Positions 46,832 through 55,372 of a stretch of DNA of 64,000 bases are shown here, in pieces. The position numbers and the translations under genes were made by a program. The DNA is from Rhizobium sp. Leaf453 (GTDB taxonomy: Bacteria; Pseudomonadota; Alphaproteobacteria; Rhizobiales; Rhizobiaceae). The stretch lies in NCBI RefSeq assembly GCF_001425605.1, contig NZ_LMRG01000008.1:1-64000 (forward strand), written 5' to 3'. Position 1 is the stretch's first letter, and every line of letters begins with the position of its first letter. Under the pieces are notes generated by a model, which saw nothing but the letters and a program-made list of their open reading frames with translations, did not search any database and was not told where the DNA came from.

Positions 46832-47528
46832 AATTTCCGGCCTGTCCGCAGGCTACGGTCCGACGCGTGTGCTGGAGGGTATATCCTTCTCCGCGCCCGC
46901 GGGTCGCCGCCTCGCCGTACTCGGCCGCAACGGCATGGGCAAGTCGACGCTCTTTGCCACGCTGGCAGGCCAGACGAAACGCTACGGCGGTGAGATACGC
47001 CTCGGCGGCACATCGATCGAAGGCATCGACAGCGCATCCCGCGCGCTGAAGGGCTTGGGCTATGTGCCGCAGTCTCGCGATGTCTTCCCGACCCTGACGG
47101 TGGAGGAAAATCTCTTTGTCGGCCTGAAGGCACGGCCGCGCTCTTCCATCGAAGAGGCCTACACCATGTTTCCGCGCCTGAAAGAGCGGCGCAGAAACCT
47201 CGGCTCGCGACTGTCCGGCGGCGAGCAGCAGATGCTGACGACGGCGCGCACCATCCTCGGCCAACCCTCCGTGCTTTTGCTCGACGAACCGCTGGAAGGG
47301 CTTGCCCCCGTCATCTGCGAGGAACTGATGGCCGCCTTCGGCATGCTTGCAGCGTCCGGCGCGATGACCATCCTGCTCGTCGAGCAACGGATCCAGAGCG
47401 CACTCGATTTCGCCGAAGAGGTCATCATTCTCGAGCGTGGCCGTATTGCCTGGAGCGGCACGCCCGCCGCGCTGTCAGCCGACCAGCACGCCGTCGAAAC
47501 CCTGCTCGGCGTAGGCGGTCTGCATTGA
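46812..47528 (+). CDS. pcaX: Protocatechuate ABC importer ATPase, LivF-like
   Basis: A 238-residue ATPase with Walker A GRNGMGKS, LGYVPQSRDVFPTLTVEENL, signature LSGGEQQML and Walker B VLLLDEPLEGLAP. It completes the heterodimer with PcaW. ATG 46812 has GGGAG eight bases upstream, while ATG 46806 lies too close to that site; both are inside the pcaW coding region, giving a 20-bp overlap. Confidence 0.9.
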   Translation: MPAASLEISGLSAGYGPTRVLEGISFSAPAGRRLAVLGRNGMGKSTLFATLAGQTKRYGGEIRLGGTSIEGIDSASRALKGLGYVPQSRDVFPTLTVEENLFVGLKARPRSSIEEAYTMFPRLKERRRNLGSRLSGGEQQMLTTARTILGQPSVLLLDEPLEGLAPVICEELMAAFGMLAASGAMTILLVEQRIQSALDFAEEVIILERGRIAWSGTPAALSADQHAVETLLGVGGLH

Positions 47529-47542
47529 CAGCAGAACCCGGT

Positions 47543-48226
47543 TTATCGCGCCCGGTTGTTCAACGTGCCGACCGACAGGGCATGCTCGACCCCGGCATTG
47601 ATGTGATGGCGTAGCAGCCGTATTGCGGTTTCGATATCACGGCTCAACGCGGCCTCCTTCAAGGCGCGGTGCTCCGGGCGCGAGGCTGAAGGGCGGAAGG
47701 CCAGTGCAATCATCTGATAACGCAGGTACTTGTCGAAAACGTCGGCATGGGTCTGCATCAGCACGCGCGAGCCGCAGGCCGAGATCAGCATCTGATGGAA
47801 AGACCAGTCGCTGCGGCGCCAAGCGTTGATATCAGAGGTATCGCCCGCCTCCAGCCGCTCCTCATGGCTGTCGAGCTTGTGATGCGCGGCGATGACGCCC
47901 GCCTCCCAGTCGAGCGTACCCGCCTCGAACGAGCGCGCAAGAGCGTGCTCCTCCAGCAGCAATCTCAACGCAGCAATCTCGCGCAGGCCGGCTTCCGAAA
48001 TCGGCGCAACCTCGAAACCACGCTGTCCTTCTGCACGCACGAAACCATCGGCAGCAAGCCGGCTCAGGGCCTCGCGCAAGGTGCTCGTGCCGGCGTTATA
48101 GCCATCGCGCAAGCCGTCGAGCTTCAGCTTTTGTCCCGGCTTCAGCCGTCCCATGATGATATCTGCGCGGAGACTTTGATACACTGTCTCGCCAAAGGGC
48201 TGTCCGGCATCCGTCATGTCGTTCAT
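47543..48226 (-). CDS. GntR-family regulator, FCD subfamily (second of a tandem pair)
   Basis: A 227-residue regulator. The winged helix is VYQSLRADIIMGRLKPGQKL, KLDGLRDGYNAGTSTLREAL, SRLAADGFVRAEGQRGFEV; the FCD domain has EAGVIAAHHKLDSHEER and DWSFHQMLISACGSRVL. It is strikingly similar to the preceding regulator over its whole length, so the pair probably arose by tandem duplication. ATGA overlap couples its translation to the first copy. It lies between the pca importer and TRAP operons and is read away from the TRAP genes. Confidence 0.88.
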   Translation of the reverse strand: MNDMTDAGQPFGETVYQSLRADIIMGRLKPGQKLKLDGLRDGYNAGTSTLREALSRLAADGFVRAEGQRGFEVAPISEAGLREIAALRLLLEEHALARSFEAGTLDWEAGVIAAHHKLDSHEERLEAGDTSDINAWRRSDWSFHQMLISACGSRVLMQTHADVFDKYLRYQMIALAFRPSASRPEHRALKEAALSRDIETAIRLLRHHINAGVEHALSVGTLNNRAR

Positions 48227-48906
48227 CGACTACCCTCCGCGAGCAGTCCATGTTCGACGGTGTAATCGATGCAGGCGCCGATATGGCGCGTCAGCAGCAC
48301 CTGGGCGCGAGGGATGTCTCGCTTGAGTGCACAATCCAGCAATTCGTGATGTTCCTCAGCTGCGACCGAGCCGCGGAACATCACCAGCAGGACCTGATAT
48401 CTGAGGAACCGATCGAAAATCCGGTCATGCGTGGCTAGCAGTTCCTGCGATCCGCAGGCGGCGATCAGCGCGACATGGAATTCACGATCGTAACGCTTCC
48501 AGATTTCCGATACCGAACGGTCGCCGGCCAGCATCTTTTCTTCCATCCGCGACAGCTTGTGATGCGCCGCCACCACGCTGGCCTCCCATTCGATGTCTCC
48601 GGCTGCAAAGGAGGCTTCAACCGCATGGCATTCGAGCAGAATGCGCATGTCCGAAATCTCGCGAAGGTCTCGGGCCGAGATCGGCGCGACTTCGAAGCCC
48701 TTCTGCGTTTCGAAACGGATCAAGCCCTCAGAGACGAGCCGCAACAACACTTCGCGCAAGGTGGCGACGCTCACGGCATAGTGGCCGCGCAGTTGTTCCA
48801 GGCGCAGTTTACGCTCGGGTTCCAGCCGGCCGAAGATGATGTCGCTCCGGAGCCGGTGATAAATCTGGTCCCCGACCGTGTCGGGCAGTGACAATGCGAT
48901 TGTCAT
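48223..48906 (-). CDS. GntR-family regulator, FCD subfamily (first of a tandem pair)
   Basis: A 227-residue FCD regulator: IYHRLRSDIIFGRLEPERKL, RGHYAVSVATLREVLLRLVSEGLIR for DNA binding, then DMRILLECHAVEASFAAGDIEWEASVVAAHHKLSRMEEK and DREFHVALIAACGSQELL for the ligand/metal domain. The start at 48906 follows GGGAGAGAGTTTT. It is divergent from the TRAP/quinate operon and is its likely repressor. Two near-identical regulators may sense different intermediates or form heterodimers. Confidence 0.88.
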   Translation of the reverse strand: MTIALSLPDTVGDQIYHRLRSDIIFGRLEPERKLRLEQLRGHYAVSVATLREVLLRLVSEGLIRFETQKGFEVAPISARDLREISDMRILLECHAVEASFAAGDIEWEASVVAAHHKLSRMEEKMLAGDRSVSEIWKRYDREFHVALIAACGSQELLATHDRIFDRFLRYQVLLVMFRGSVAAEEHHELLDCALKRDIPRAQVLLTRHIGACIDYTVEHGLLAEGSR

Positions 48907-48974
48907 AAAACTCTCTCCCGGCACGCATTTGAGCCGAACCGCCGCGTCTGCGCAAGATGTCCGGTCAAGTTCAA

Positions 48975-49004
48975 ATCATATGTTAAAATAAAAAATATCA
49001 TATG
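48975..49004. promoter_or_regulatory. Two ATCATATG repeats 22 bp apart, candidate FCD operators
   Basis: ATCATATG occurs at 48975-48982 and at 48997-49004, each containing the CATATG palindrome, in an AT-rich patch of the regulator-TRAP intergenic region. The 22-bp spacing is about two helical turns, so two dimers would sit on one face of the DNA. Confidence 0.55.
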
Positions 49005-49105
49005 AATATGAAATCCGGTGTTGATTTCGAATTTGCCAGATGTCAGTCTCGCTTTCGGAGGGGCGGCAAGGAGGAATGCCGTCATCATCAATGGGAGGAG
49101 AAATT

Positions 49106-50098
49106 ATGGCTGCCAAACTTACCCGGCGCAGTGTCGTCGCTCTCGGTTCCGCCGCATTGGCTGCACCGTTCCTGTTGCGTGCAGCGCAAGCTCAGGAGCC
49201 TTTGCATATCCGGTTCTCGGCCGTCTTTTCGGACCAGGACATCCGCGCCGAGATGATGAAGAAATTTGTTGAGGGCATCGGCTCGGGCTTCCGATACGAA
49301 GGCTTTTACGGTGGCGTCCTGTTCAAGCAGGGCACCGAACTCGTCGCGCTCCAGCGCGGCAATCTCGAAATGGGCAATATCGCACCGCAGGACGTCTCCA
49401 ATCAGGTTCCGGCCTGGTCGATCCTGACCTCGGGCTACCTGTTCCGGGACTCGGCGCACATGACCAAGTTCTTCGCGAGCGATGCTGGTGCCGAGATGAA
49501 GAAAATGGCCGAGGACCAGCTCGGCATCAAGATTCTCGGACCAACCTTCTATGGCACCCGGCAGGTCGGTCTCAACACGACAAAGAAGGTTAGCGTTCCC
49601 GCCGATCTCGCCGGCGTCAAGCTGCGCATGCCGGGCGGCGAGGCCTGGCAGTTCCTCGGCACCGCGCTCGGCGCCAACCCGACGCCGATGGCCTATGCGG
49701 AGGTCTATACCGGCCTGCAGACCGGCGCGATCGACGGGCAAGATAACCCCCTGCCCAATGTCCAGAACATGAAATTCTTCGAGGTGATGAAACAGATCGT
49801 GCTGACCTCGCATCTCGTCGCATTCGATCTCTTGACGCTGTCGAAAAAGGTCTGGGACGGACTTTCTCCCGAACAGCAGAAGACGGTGCAGGCCGCCGCC
49901 GACGAGGCGATCGCATGGAGCACCGCCGAGCACGTCAAGAAAGAAGAGGCGCTGGCCGCGAGCTTCAAGGAAAAGGGCCTCGACGTCTATGCACCTGACG
50001 TCGAAGCCTTCCGCGCCCATGTCCAGAAAGCCTATGCCGAATCCGCCCTCGCCAAGGACTGGCCGGCCGGCATGGCCGAGCGCATTGCAGCTCTCTGA
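49106..50098 (+). CDS. TRAP transporter solute-binding protein, DctP family
   Basis: A 330-residue periplasmic binding protein. The N-terminus LTRRSVVALGSAALAAPFLL resembles a twin-arginine-like signal, cleaved near AQAQE. The conserved substrate-carboxylate Arg lies at about 174 in GVKLRMPGGEAWQ, followed by PMAYAEVYTGLQTGAIDGQDNPLPN. Neighbouring quinate/shikimate genes suggest a hydroaromatic acid ligand. Start 49106 follows GGGAGGAGAAATT. Confidence 0.92.
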   Translation: MAAKLTRRSVVALGSAALAAPFLLRAAQAQEPLHIRFSAVFSDQDIRAEMMKKFVEGIGSGFRYEGFYGGVLFKQGTELVALQRGNLEMGNIAPQDVSNQVPAWSILTSGYLFRDSAHMTKFFASDAGAEMKKMAEDQLGIKILGPTFYGTRQVGLNTTKKVSVPADLAGVKLRMPGGEAWQFLGTALGANPTPMAYAEVYTGLQTGAIDGQDNPLPNVQNMKFFEVMKQIVLTSHLVAFDLLTLSKKVWDGLSPEQQKTVQAAADEAIAWSTAEHVKKEEALAASFKEKGLDVYAPDVEAFRAHVQKAYAESALAKDWPAGMAERIAAL

Positions 50099-50106
50099 TC
50101 CATCCT

Positions 50107-50131
50107 GCGGCTCGCGTTTGTCGCGGGCCGC
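50107..50131 (+). terminator. Stem-loop between TRAP binding-protein and small permease genes
   Basis: GCGGCTCGCG (50107-50116) pairs with CGCGGGCCGC (50122-50131), allowing one G-U pair, around TTTGT. It starts 9 bp after the DctP stop and has no T run behind it. Confidence 0.55.
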
Positions 50132-50160
50132 ATTCCTGTCCGGTGGCATCGGGAAAACCC

Positions 50161-50673
50161 ATGACAAATTCCAGACTTTTCGATTGGCTGAGGCGGCGCG
50201 CGGAAGACGTGTCGGTACTGCTGCTGCTCGCCATGTTCATCGTCTTCATGATCCAGATCGTGTCACGCTACGTCCTCAACCTTCCGATTGGCTGGACGCA
50301 TGAAATCAGCGTCGTGCTGTGGATCTGGCTTGTGCTGTTCGGCGCATCCTACATCGTGCGCGATTCCGAGGAAATGCGCTTCGACCTGGTCTATGCGTCG
50401 GTTGGAGACCGGGCACGAAGGATCATGGCCTTGATCACCGCGGTGGTCCTCGTCGCTCTCTTCGCGCTCGGCCTGCCCGCTGCCTTTGATTATGTCACCT
50501 TCATGAAGGTGGAGAAGACCGCCTATCTCGGCATCCGGTTCGACTGGCTCTATTCGATCTATATCGTCTTCGCCGTCGCCATGATCGTCCGCCATCTCTG
50601 GATCGGCTGGACCTCTATCTTCGGCAAAGCACCCGAGGCCTACGATCCCACCAAGGCGAGTTCCGGCGTATGA
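50161..50673 (+). CDS. TRAP transporter small membrane subunit, DctQ family
   Basis: A 170-residue inner-membrane protein with four hydrophobic helices. VSVLLLLAMFIVFMIQIVSRYV and the pair of Trp in VVLWIWLVLFGASYIVRDSE are typical of DctQ. Start 50161 is preceded by GGGAAAACCC. Its last codons overlap the DctM gene by four bases. Confidence 0.92.
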   Translation: MTNSRLFDWLRRRAEDVSVLLLLAMFIVFMIQIVSRYVLNLPIGWTHEISVVLWIWLVLFGASYIVRDSEEMRFDLVYASVGDRARRIMALITAVVLVALFALGLPAAFDYVTFMKVEKTAYLGIRFDWLYSIYIVFAVAMIVRHLWIGWTSIFGKAPEAYDPTKASSGV

Positions 50674-51971
50674 ATCTCACCAGCCCTTTCTCTATCGCCA
50701 TTGTTGTGATCACTGCACTTGCGCTGCTTGGAATGCCGATCGGCCTTTCGATGATCTGCGGCTCCATCCTTTATCTGTGGATGGCCGGCATGGATATGGG
50801 AACAGTCGCAGAGCAGTTTCTCAACGGCATGTATTCCAACTATATCATCCTCGCCGTGCCACTCTTCATCTTCGCTGCGGAAATCATGAATTCCGGCTCG
50901 ATGACGGAACGGCTTCTGCGCTTCTGCAATGTTCTGGTCGGCCGTTTCCGGGGCGGTCTCGCCCAGGTCAACGTCATCCAGAGCCTGATCTTCGCCGGCA
51001 TGTCGGGATCGGCCATCGCCGATGCCGCAGGCTCCGGCCGGATGATGCAGAACATGATGACGCGCGAGAACCGCTACACGCCGAGCTATGCGGCGGCGCT
51101 CACCGCGGTCACGGCCGTCATCGGCCCGATCCTGCCTCCCTCAATCCCGATGGTGATCTATGCACTCGTCTCCGATGCGTCGATCGGCTACCTCTTCCTC
51201 GGCGGCGTCGTGCCAGGTCTGATCATGACGGCGATGCAGATGCTGCAGGTGGGCTGGGACGCGCGGCGGAAGAATTTCCCGGTGGAGGAGCCTGTGCCGC
51301 TGAAGGATGTTCCGCGCATCACCTGGCAGGCTTTTCCAACGCTGCTCATGCCCGTTATTCTTCTCGGCTGCATCTATTCCGGCGTCACGACGCCCACCGA
51401 AGCCGCCGCACTCGCCGCAGCCTACGCAGTCATCGTCTCGACGGTCATCTACCGCAGCCTGACACTGCGCGAGGGCTACAATGCGGTGCTGGTGAGCGCC
51501 AAGACCTCGGCTTCGATCGGGATGATGATCGGCGGCGCGCTGGTGTTCAATTACGTCGTCACGATCGAGAACCTTCCGGAATCGCTGCGCGCGATCCTCA
51601 CCAGCTGGGACCTCAACTGGTGGCAGTTCCTGCTCTTGGTCAACGCCATCCTGCTGCTGCTGGGCTGCGTGCTCGAAGGCACGGCGGTGCTCCTGATCAT
51701 CGTGCCGGTGTTCATCCCGACGGCGCAGGCGCTTGGCATCGATCTCGTCCATTTCGGCGTCGTCGTGGTCGTCAACATCATGCTCGGGCTGGTGACCCCG
51801 CCCTATGGCCTGCTGCTCTTCATCATGACCAACATTTCCGGCTCGCCGATGCGCAGCATCATCAAGGACTGCATGCCCTTCCTCGCATGGATGGTGTTGT
51901 GTCTCGCGCTCATCACCTTCTTCCCCGAACTCGTGCTGTGGCTGCCGCGCATGGCCGGCTATGGCGGCTGA
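50670..51971 (+). CDS. TRAP transporter large membrane subunit, DctM family
   Basis: A 433-residue sodium-coupled transport subunit with about 12 helices. Landmarks are LAQVNVIQSLIFAGMSGSAI with ADAAGSGRMMQNMM, PPSIPMVIYALVSDASIGYL, TTPTEAAALAAAYA and HFGVVVVVNIMLGLVTPPYG. It starts by ATGA overlap with DctQ. Together the three subunits should import an organic anion, probably quinate, shikimate or dehydroshikimate. Confidence 0.93.
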   Translation: MNLTSPFSIAIVVITALALLGMPIGLSMICGSILYLWMAGMDMGTVAEQFLNGMYSNYIILAVPLFIFAAEIMNSGSMTERLLRFCNVLVGRFRGGLAQVNVIQSLIFAGMSGSAIADAAGSGRMMQNMMTRENRYTPSYAAALTAVTAVIGPILPPSIPMVIYALVSDASIGYLFLGGVVPGLIMTAMQMLQVGWDARRKNFPVEEPVPLKDVPRITWQAFPTLLMPVILLGCIYSGVTTPTEAAALAAAYAVIVSTVIYRSLTLREGYNAVLVSAKTSASIGMMIGGALVFNYVVTIENLPESLRAILTSWDLNWWQFLLLVNAILLLLGCVLEGTAVLLIIVPVFIPTAQALGIDLVHFGVVVVVNIMLGLVTPPYGLLLFIMTNISGSPMRSIIKDCMPFLAWMVLCLALITFFPELVLWLPRMAGYGG

Positions 51972-51989
51972 CGGAACGGAAATGCAATC

Positions 51990-52424
51990 ATGACCATCTA
52001 CATTCTCAACGGCCCCAACCTGAACCGCCTCGGCAAGCGAGAGCCCGAAATCTATGGTTCGACGACGCTCTCCGAGATCGAGGCATCGAGCCGACAGGCC
52101 GCCGGCCGCCACCCGGTCGAATTCCGTCAGTCCAACGCCGAGTATCAGCTCGTCGACTGGATCCACGAAGCGATCGACGTTTCCGCCGCCGGCATCATCA
52201 TCAACCCCGCGGGCCTCAGCTTCACGTCGATCCCGATCCTAGACGCGCTGAAGATGTTTCCGCGTCCGGTCATTGAGCTGCATATTTCCAATATTCACCG
52301 CCGCGAGGACATCTATCAGAAGTCTCTGATGTCGCGTGCAGCCACGGCGGTCATCGCAGGCCTCGGCGCCCCTGGCTATCCCGTCGCCGTGCGAGCCATG
52401 CTCGACATGGTGAAATCGAGGTGA
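51990..52424 (+). CDS. aroQ: Type II 3-dehydroquinate dehydratase-like protein with altered active site
   Basis: A 144-residue type II dehydroquinase homologue. Present: LNGPNLNRLGKREPEIYG with catalytic Arg17 and Tyr22, Asn72, Glu96 and His98 in ELHISN, and GLGAPGYPVAVRAML. Altered: the residue equivalent to His81 of the Mycobacterium enzyme (usual THTS) is Phe78 in LSFTS, and the equivalent of Arg112 is Tyr109. Both normally contact the substrate. It sits between TRAP and shikimate dehydrogenase genes, as a catabolic enzyme converting dehydroquinate to dehydroshikimate would, but the substitutions leave the exact substrate in doubt. Confidence 0.85.
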   Translation: MTIYILNGPNLNRLGKREPEIYGSTTLSEIEASSRQAAGRHPVEFRQSNAEYQLVDWIHEAIDVSAAGIIINPAGLSFTSIPILDALKMFPRPVIELHISNIHRREDIYQKSLMSRAATAVIAGLGAPGYPVAVRAMLDMVKSR

Positions 52425-52431
52425 CCGGCCC

Positions 52432-53298
52432 ATGTCGCAGCCGCGCGAGATAAGAGTCGGGTTGATCGGCACCGGCATCCAGCAGTCGAAATCGCCGATG
52501 CTGCACGAAACGGAAGCCGCGTCGCAGGGACTGGAACTCTCCTACGACCTGATCGATCTCGATGCACGTGGGCTGGCGCCATCTTCACTCCCTGACCTGC
52601 TTGCGGAGGCAGAAGCCGCGGGTTTCAATGGCCTCAACATCACTCATCCCTGCAAGCAGCAGATCATCCCCCTGCTTGACGATCTCTCGGAGGACGCCCG
52701 CCAACTCGGCGCGGTCAATACGGTCGTCTTCTCGAAGGGGCGGCGGACCGGCCACAACACCGACTGGTCCGGTTTCATGGAGAGCTTTCGTCGGGGCCTG
52801 CCCGAGGCCGCGATCGAGACAGTGTTACAACTCGGCGCTGGTGGAGCGGGCGCGGCCGTGGCGCATGCCGCACTCCGCATGGGTGTCGACCGACTGGTGC
52901 TGAGTGATGTGAACATTCCCCAGGCCGAAGCGCTGGTGCAATCCCTCAATCTCCGTGCGGGCCGGGATTTCGCCCTGGTAACGACGGATCTCGCGAAGGC
53001 AACGGCCAAAGCGGATGGTCTGATCAACGCGACGCCGATCGGCATGGACGCGCATCCCGGCCTTCCACTCGACGCCACGCTGCTCACCGAACGCCACTGG
53101 GTCGCGGACATCGTCTATTTCCCGATTGAAACCGCCCTGCTCTCGCTGGCGCGATCGCGCGGCTGCCGCGTGCTCGACGGCGGCGGCATGGCGGTGTTTC
53201 AGGCGGCCGGGGCTTTCCGGCTATTCACCGACCGCGAGCCGGACGTCGAGCGCATGCTTGCCACGTTCCGTGCAACGCTCGCGGCAGAGGTGCCCTAG
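52432..53298 (+). CDS. Quinate/shikimate dehydrogenase (AroE superfamily, NAD-type)
   Basis: A 288-residue dehydrogenase. The substrate site has GIQQSKSPMLH in place of the biosynthetic AroE HSxSP motif, with Lys75 in NITHPCKQ and Asp111 in HNTDWSGF. The Rossmann motif is LGAGGAGAAVAHA, and an acidic residue ends the second strand (LVLSDVN, Asp159), indicating NAD rather than NADP. This matches the catabolic quinate/shikimate dehydrogenase group (QsuD) better than biosynthetic AroE. It starts 7 bp after the aroQ-like gene. Confidence 0.88.
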   Translation: MSQPREIRVGLIGTGIQQSKSPMLHETEAASQGLELSYDLIDLDARGLAPSSLPDLLAEAEAAGFNGLNITHPCKQQIIPLLDDLSEDARQLGAVNTVVFSKGRRTGHNTDWSGFMESFRRGLPEAAIETVLQLGAGGAGAAVAHAALRMGVDRLVLSDVNIPQAEALVQSLNLRAGRDFALVTTDLAKATAKADGLINATPIGMDAHPGLPLDATLLTERHWVADIVYFPIETALLSLARSRGCRVLDGGGMAVFQAAGAFRLFTDREPDVERMLATFRATLAAEVP

Positions 53299-53319
53299 CA
53301 ACCTTCAAAGGAGGGCCGG

Positions 53320-55227
53320 ATGAAGACGTCGATTGCAACCGTTTCGATCAGCGGCGAACTGGACCAAAAGCTGACGGCAATCGCCGCGGCGGGCTTCGAT
53401 GGCGTCGAGATTTTCGAAAACGACCTGCTGGTCTATGACGCCAGTCCGCGCGAAGTCGGCCGCATGGTGCGCGACCAAGGGTTGGAAGTCACCCTCTTCC
53501 AGCCATTCCGTGATTTCGAGGGAATGCCCGAGGCGCAGCGCAGCCGCGCCTTCGATCGAGCAGAACGCAAGTTCGATGTCATGCAGGAACTCGGCGCGGA
53601 TCTGGTTCTGGTTTGTTCGAATGTCTCCCCGGCATCCCTGGGCGGCATTGATCGCGCGGCGGCGGACTTCCATGACCTGGGGGAGCGGGCCGCAAAACGT
53701 GGGCTGCGCATCGGCTATGAGGCGCTGGCATGGGGTCGATACGTCAATGATCATCGAGACGCCTGGGAAGTGGTTCGCCGCGCCGACCACGCCAATGTCG
53801 GCCTGATCCTCGACAGTTTTCACACTTTGGCCCGCAAGATCGATGTCGGGTCGATCCGTTCGATCCCGCGTGACAAGATCTTCTTCGTCCAGCTTGCCGA
53901 TGCGCCGCTGATCGACATGGATCTGCTCTATTGGAGCCGCCACTATCGCAACATGCCGGGCGAAGGTGATCTTCCAGTCACAGACTTCACGCGCGCGGTG
54001 GCCGCGACCGGCTATGACGGATATTTCTCATTGGAGATCTTCAACGACCAGTTCCGCGCGGGCTCGCCACGTCAGATCGCGCAGGACGGCTACCGGTCCC
54101 TGATCCATCTCGGCGATCAGGTTCGTCGCCATGAACCGGATGCCCGTATCCCCCTCCCCGACATGCCGGATCGCATGACTGTGGACAGGGTCGCTTTTAT
54201 CGAATTTGTGACGGATGCCGACGAGAAGAGCGAGATCGTCGGGCTTCTCGAATCCATGGGGTTTGTTCCGACCGCCTGCCATTACAGCAAGTCAGTTATA
54301 GTTTACCAGCAGGGCGAGATCCGCATCGTCGTGAATACCGAGACAGCTGGTTATGCCGGCGCATCCTATAATTTCCACGGCACGACAGCCTATGCCGTCG
54401 GGCTTCAGGTATCGGATGCGGCAGGCGCGCTCGCGCGTGCGCTCGGCCTTGGTGCCGGCGCCTTCACGCAACCTCCCGGTCTGGGTGAAACGGCGATGCC
54501 GGCAATCTATGGCCCCGGCGGCAGCGTCATCTATTTTCTCGACGCAAGCCCCCCGCTGTCGCGGATCTGGGAGACCGAATTCGAACCTATCGAGTCCGCC
54601 GGTCCTGTCGCCCCGGCCGGGCTCCTCAGCATCGATCACATCGCCCAGACCGTCGAATACGGCGAACTGCCGACGGCCGTGCTGTTTTACACGTCTCTTC
54701 TCGCGATCGAAAAAACCCCGGTTTTCGATGTGATCGACCCGGCCGGCATGGTTCGCAGCCAGGTGGTTGCCGACGCTGCAGGCGGCTTGCGCATGACCCT
54801 GAACGGCGCCGAAAACCGCCGCACTTTGGCCGGCCATTTCATCGCCGAGAATTTCGGCCCCGCCATCCAGCATATCGCTTTCCGGACAGTGGACATCTTC
54901 ACGACGGCCGATACCCTGGCAAGGAACGGCTTCAGGACACTGAAAATCAGCCGCAACTACTATGACGATATCGAGGCTCGCTTCGGCCTTAATGCCGAAT
55001 TCACCGACAGTCTTCAAGCGTCCGACATCCTCTATGATCGTGACGAGCACGGCGAATATTTCCAGCTTTACAGCTCTGTTTATGGCGAGGGCTTTTTCTT
55101 CGAGATCGTCGAGCGGCGCGGTTACCGCGGCTATGGCGCCGCCAACGCAATCTTTCGCATCGCCGCTCAAAAGCGGCAAATCAGGCCGGACGGCATGCCG
55201 TCGGTAGCGAAAATTGATCATGAATGA
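53320..55227 (+). CDS. qsuB: 3-dehydroshikimate dehydratase fused to an HPPD-like domain
   Basis: A 635-residue protein making protocatechuate from 3-dehydroshikimate. Residues 1-280 form a xylose-isomerase-like TIM barrel with metal ligands Glu134 (GYEALAWG), Asp165 (LILDSFH), Gln191 (FFVQLADAP) and Glu239 (FSLEIFN), the same spacing as in Pseudomonas QuiC1. Residues about 290-620 are a VOC/4-hydroxyphenylpyruvate-dioxygenase-like part with SIDHIAQTV, IQHIAFRTVDIF and FFFEIVERRG. The second part is thought to be structural or to have its own activity in this family. RBS AAGGAGGGCCGG. Confidence 0.92.
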   Translation: MKTSIATVSISGELDQKLTAIAAAGFDGVEIFENDLLVYDASPREVGRMVRDQGLEVTLFQPFRDFEGMPEAQRSRAFDRAERKFDVMQELGADLVLVCSNVSPASLGGIDRAAADFHDLGERAAKRGLRIGYEALAWGRYVNDHRDAWEVVRRADHANVGLILDSFHTLARKIDVGSIRSIPRDKIFFVQLADAPLIDMDLLYWSRHYRNMPGEGDLPVTDFTRAVAATGYDGYFSLEIFNDQFRAGSPRQIAQDGYRSLIHLGDQVRRHEPDARIPLPDMPDRMTVDRVAFIEFVTDADEKSEIVGLLESMGFVPTACHYSKSVIVYQQGEIRIVVNTETAGYAGASYNFHGTTAYAVGLQVSDAAGALARALGLGAGAFTQPPGLGETAMPAIYGPGGSVIYFLDASPPLSRIWETEFEPIESAGPVAPAGLLSIDHIAQTVEYGELPTAVLFYTSLLAIEKTPVFDVIDPAGMVRSQVVADAAGGLRMTLNGAENRRTLAGHFIAENFGPAIQHIAFRTVDIFTTADTLARNGFRTLKISRNYYDDIEARFGLNAEFTDSLQASDILYDRDEHGEYFQLYSSVYGEGFFFEIVERRGYRGYGAANAIFRIAAQKRQIRPDGMPSVAKIDHE

Positions 55228-55372
55228 ACGTATGGAAAATGATTTGGAGGCAACAGTGTGTAAGCCGGGCCTTGCCTTAGATTACTCGATGATCGAGCAT
55301 GCCTATGGCTTGGCTGCAAAACACACGCAGCCTTCCAAAAAACTCCACGCGCAAATCCGGCGTAGCGGTTAG
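55220..55372 (+). CDS. Candidate 50-residue small ORF after the dehydratase gene
   Basis: ATG 55220 overlaps the end of the dehydratase gene and reads MNERMENDLEATVCKPGLA with a tail ending AQIRRSG. In-frame GTG 55256 has a good GGAGG five bases upstream, giving a shorter 38-residue version. No family is recognised and the composition is neutral, so it could be chance. Confidence 0.2.
   Translation: MNERMENDLEATVCKPGLALDYSMIEHAYGLAAKHTQPSKKLHAQIRRSG

Noticed and set aside
52432-53298. Biosynthetic AroE
   Set aside because: The HSxSP motif is altered, the NAD-type acidic residue is present and the gene is in a catabolic operon, so a quinate/shikimate catabolic role fits better.
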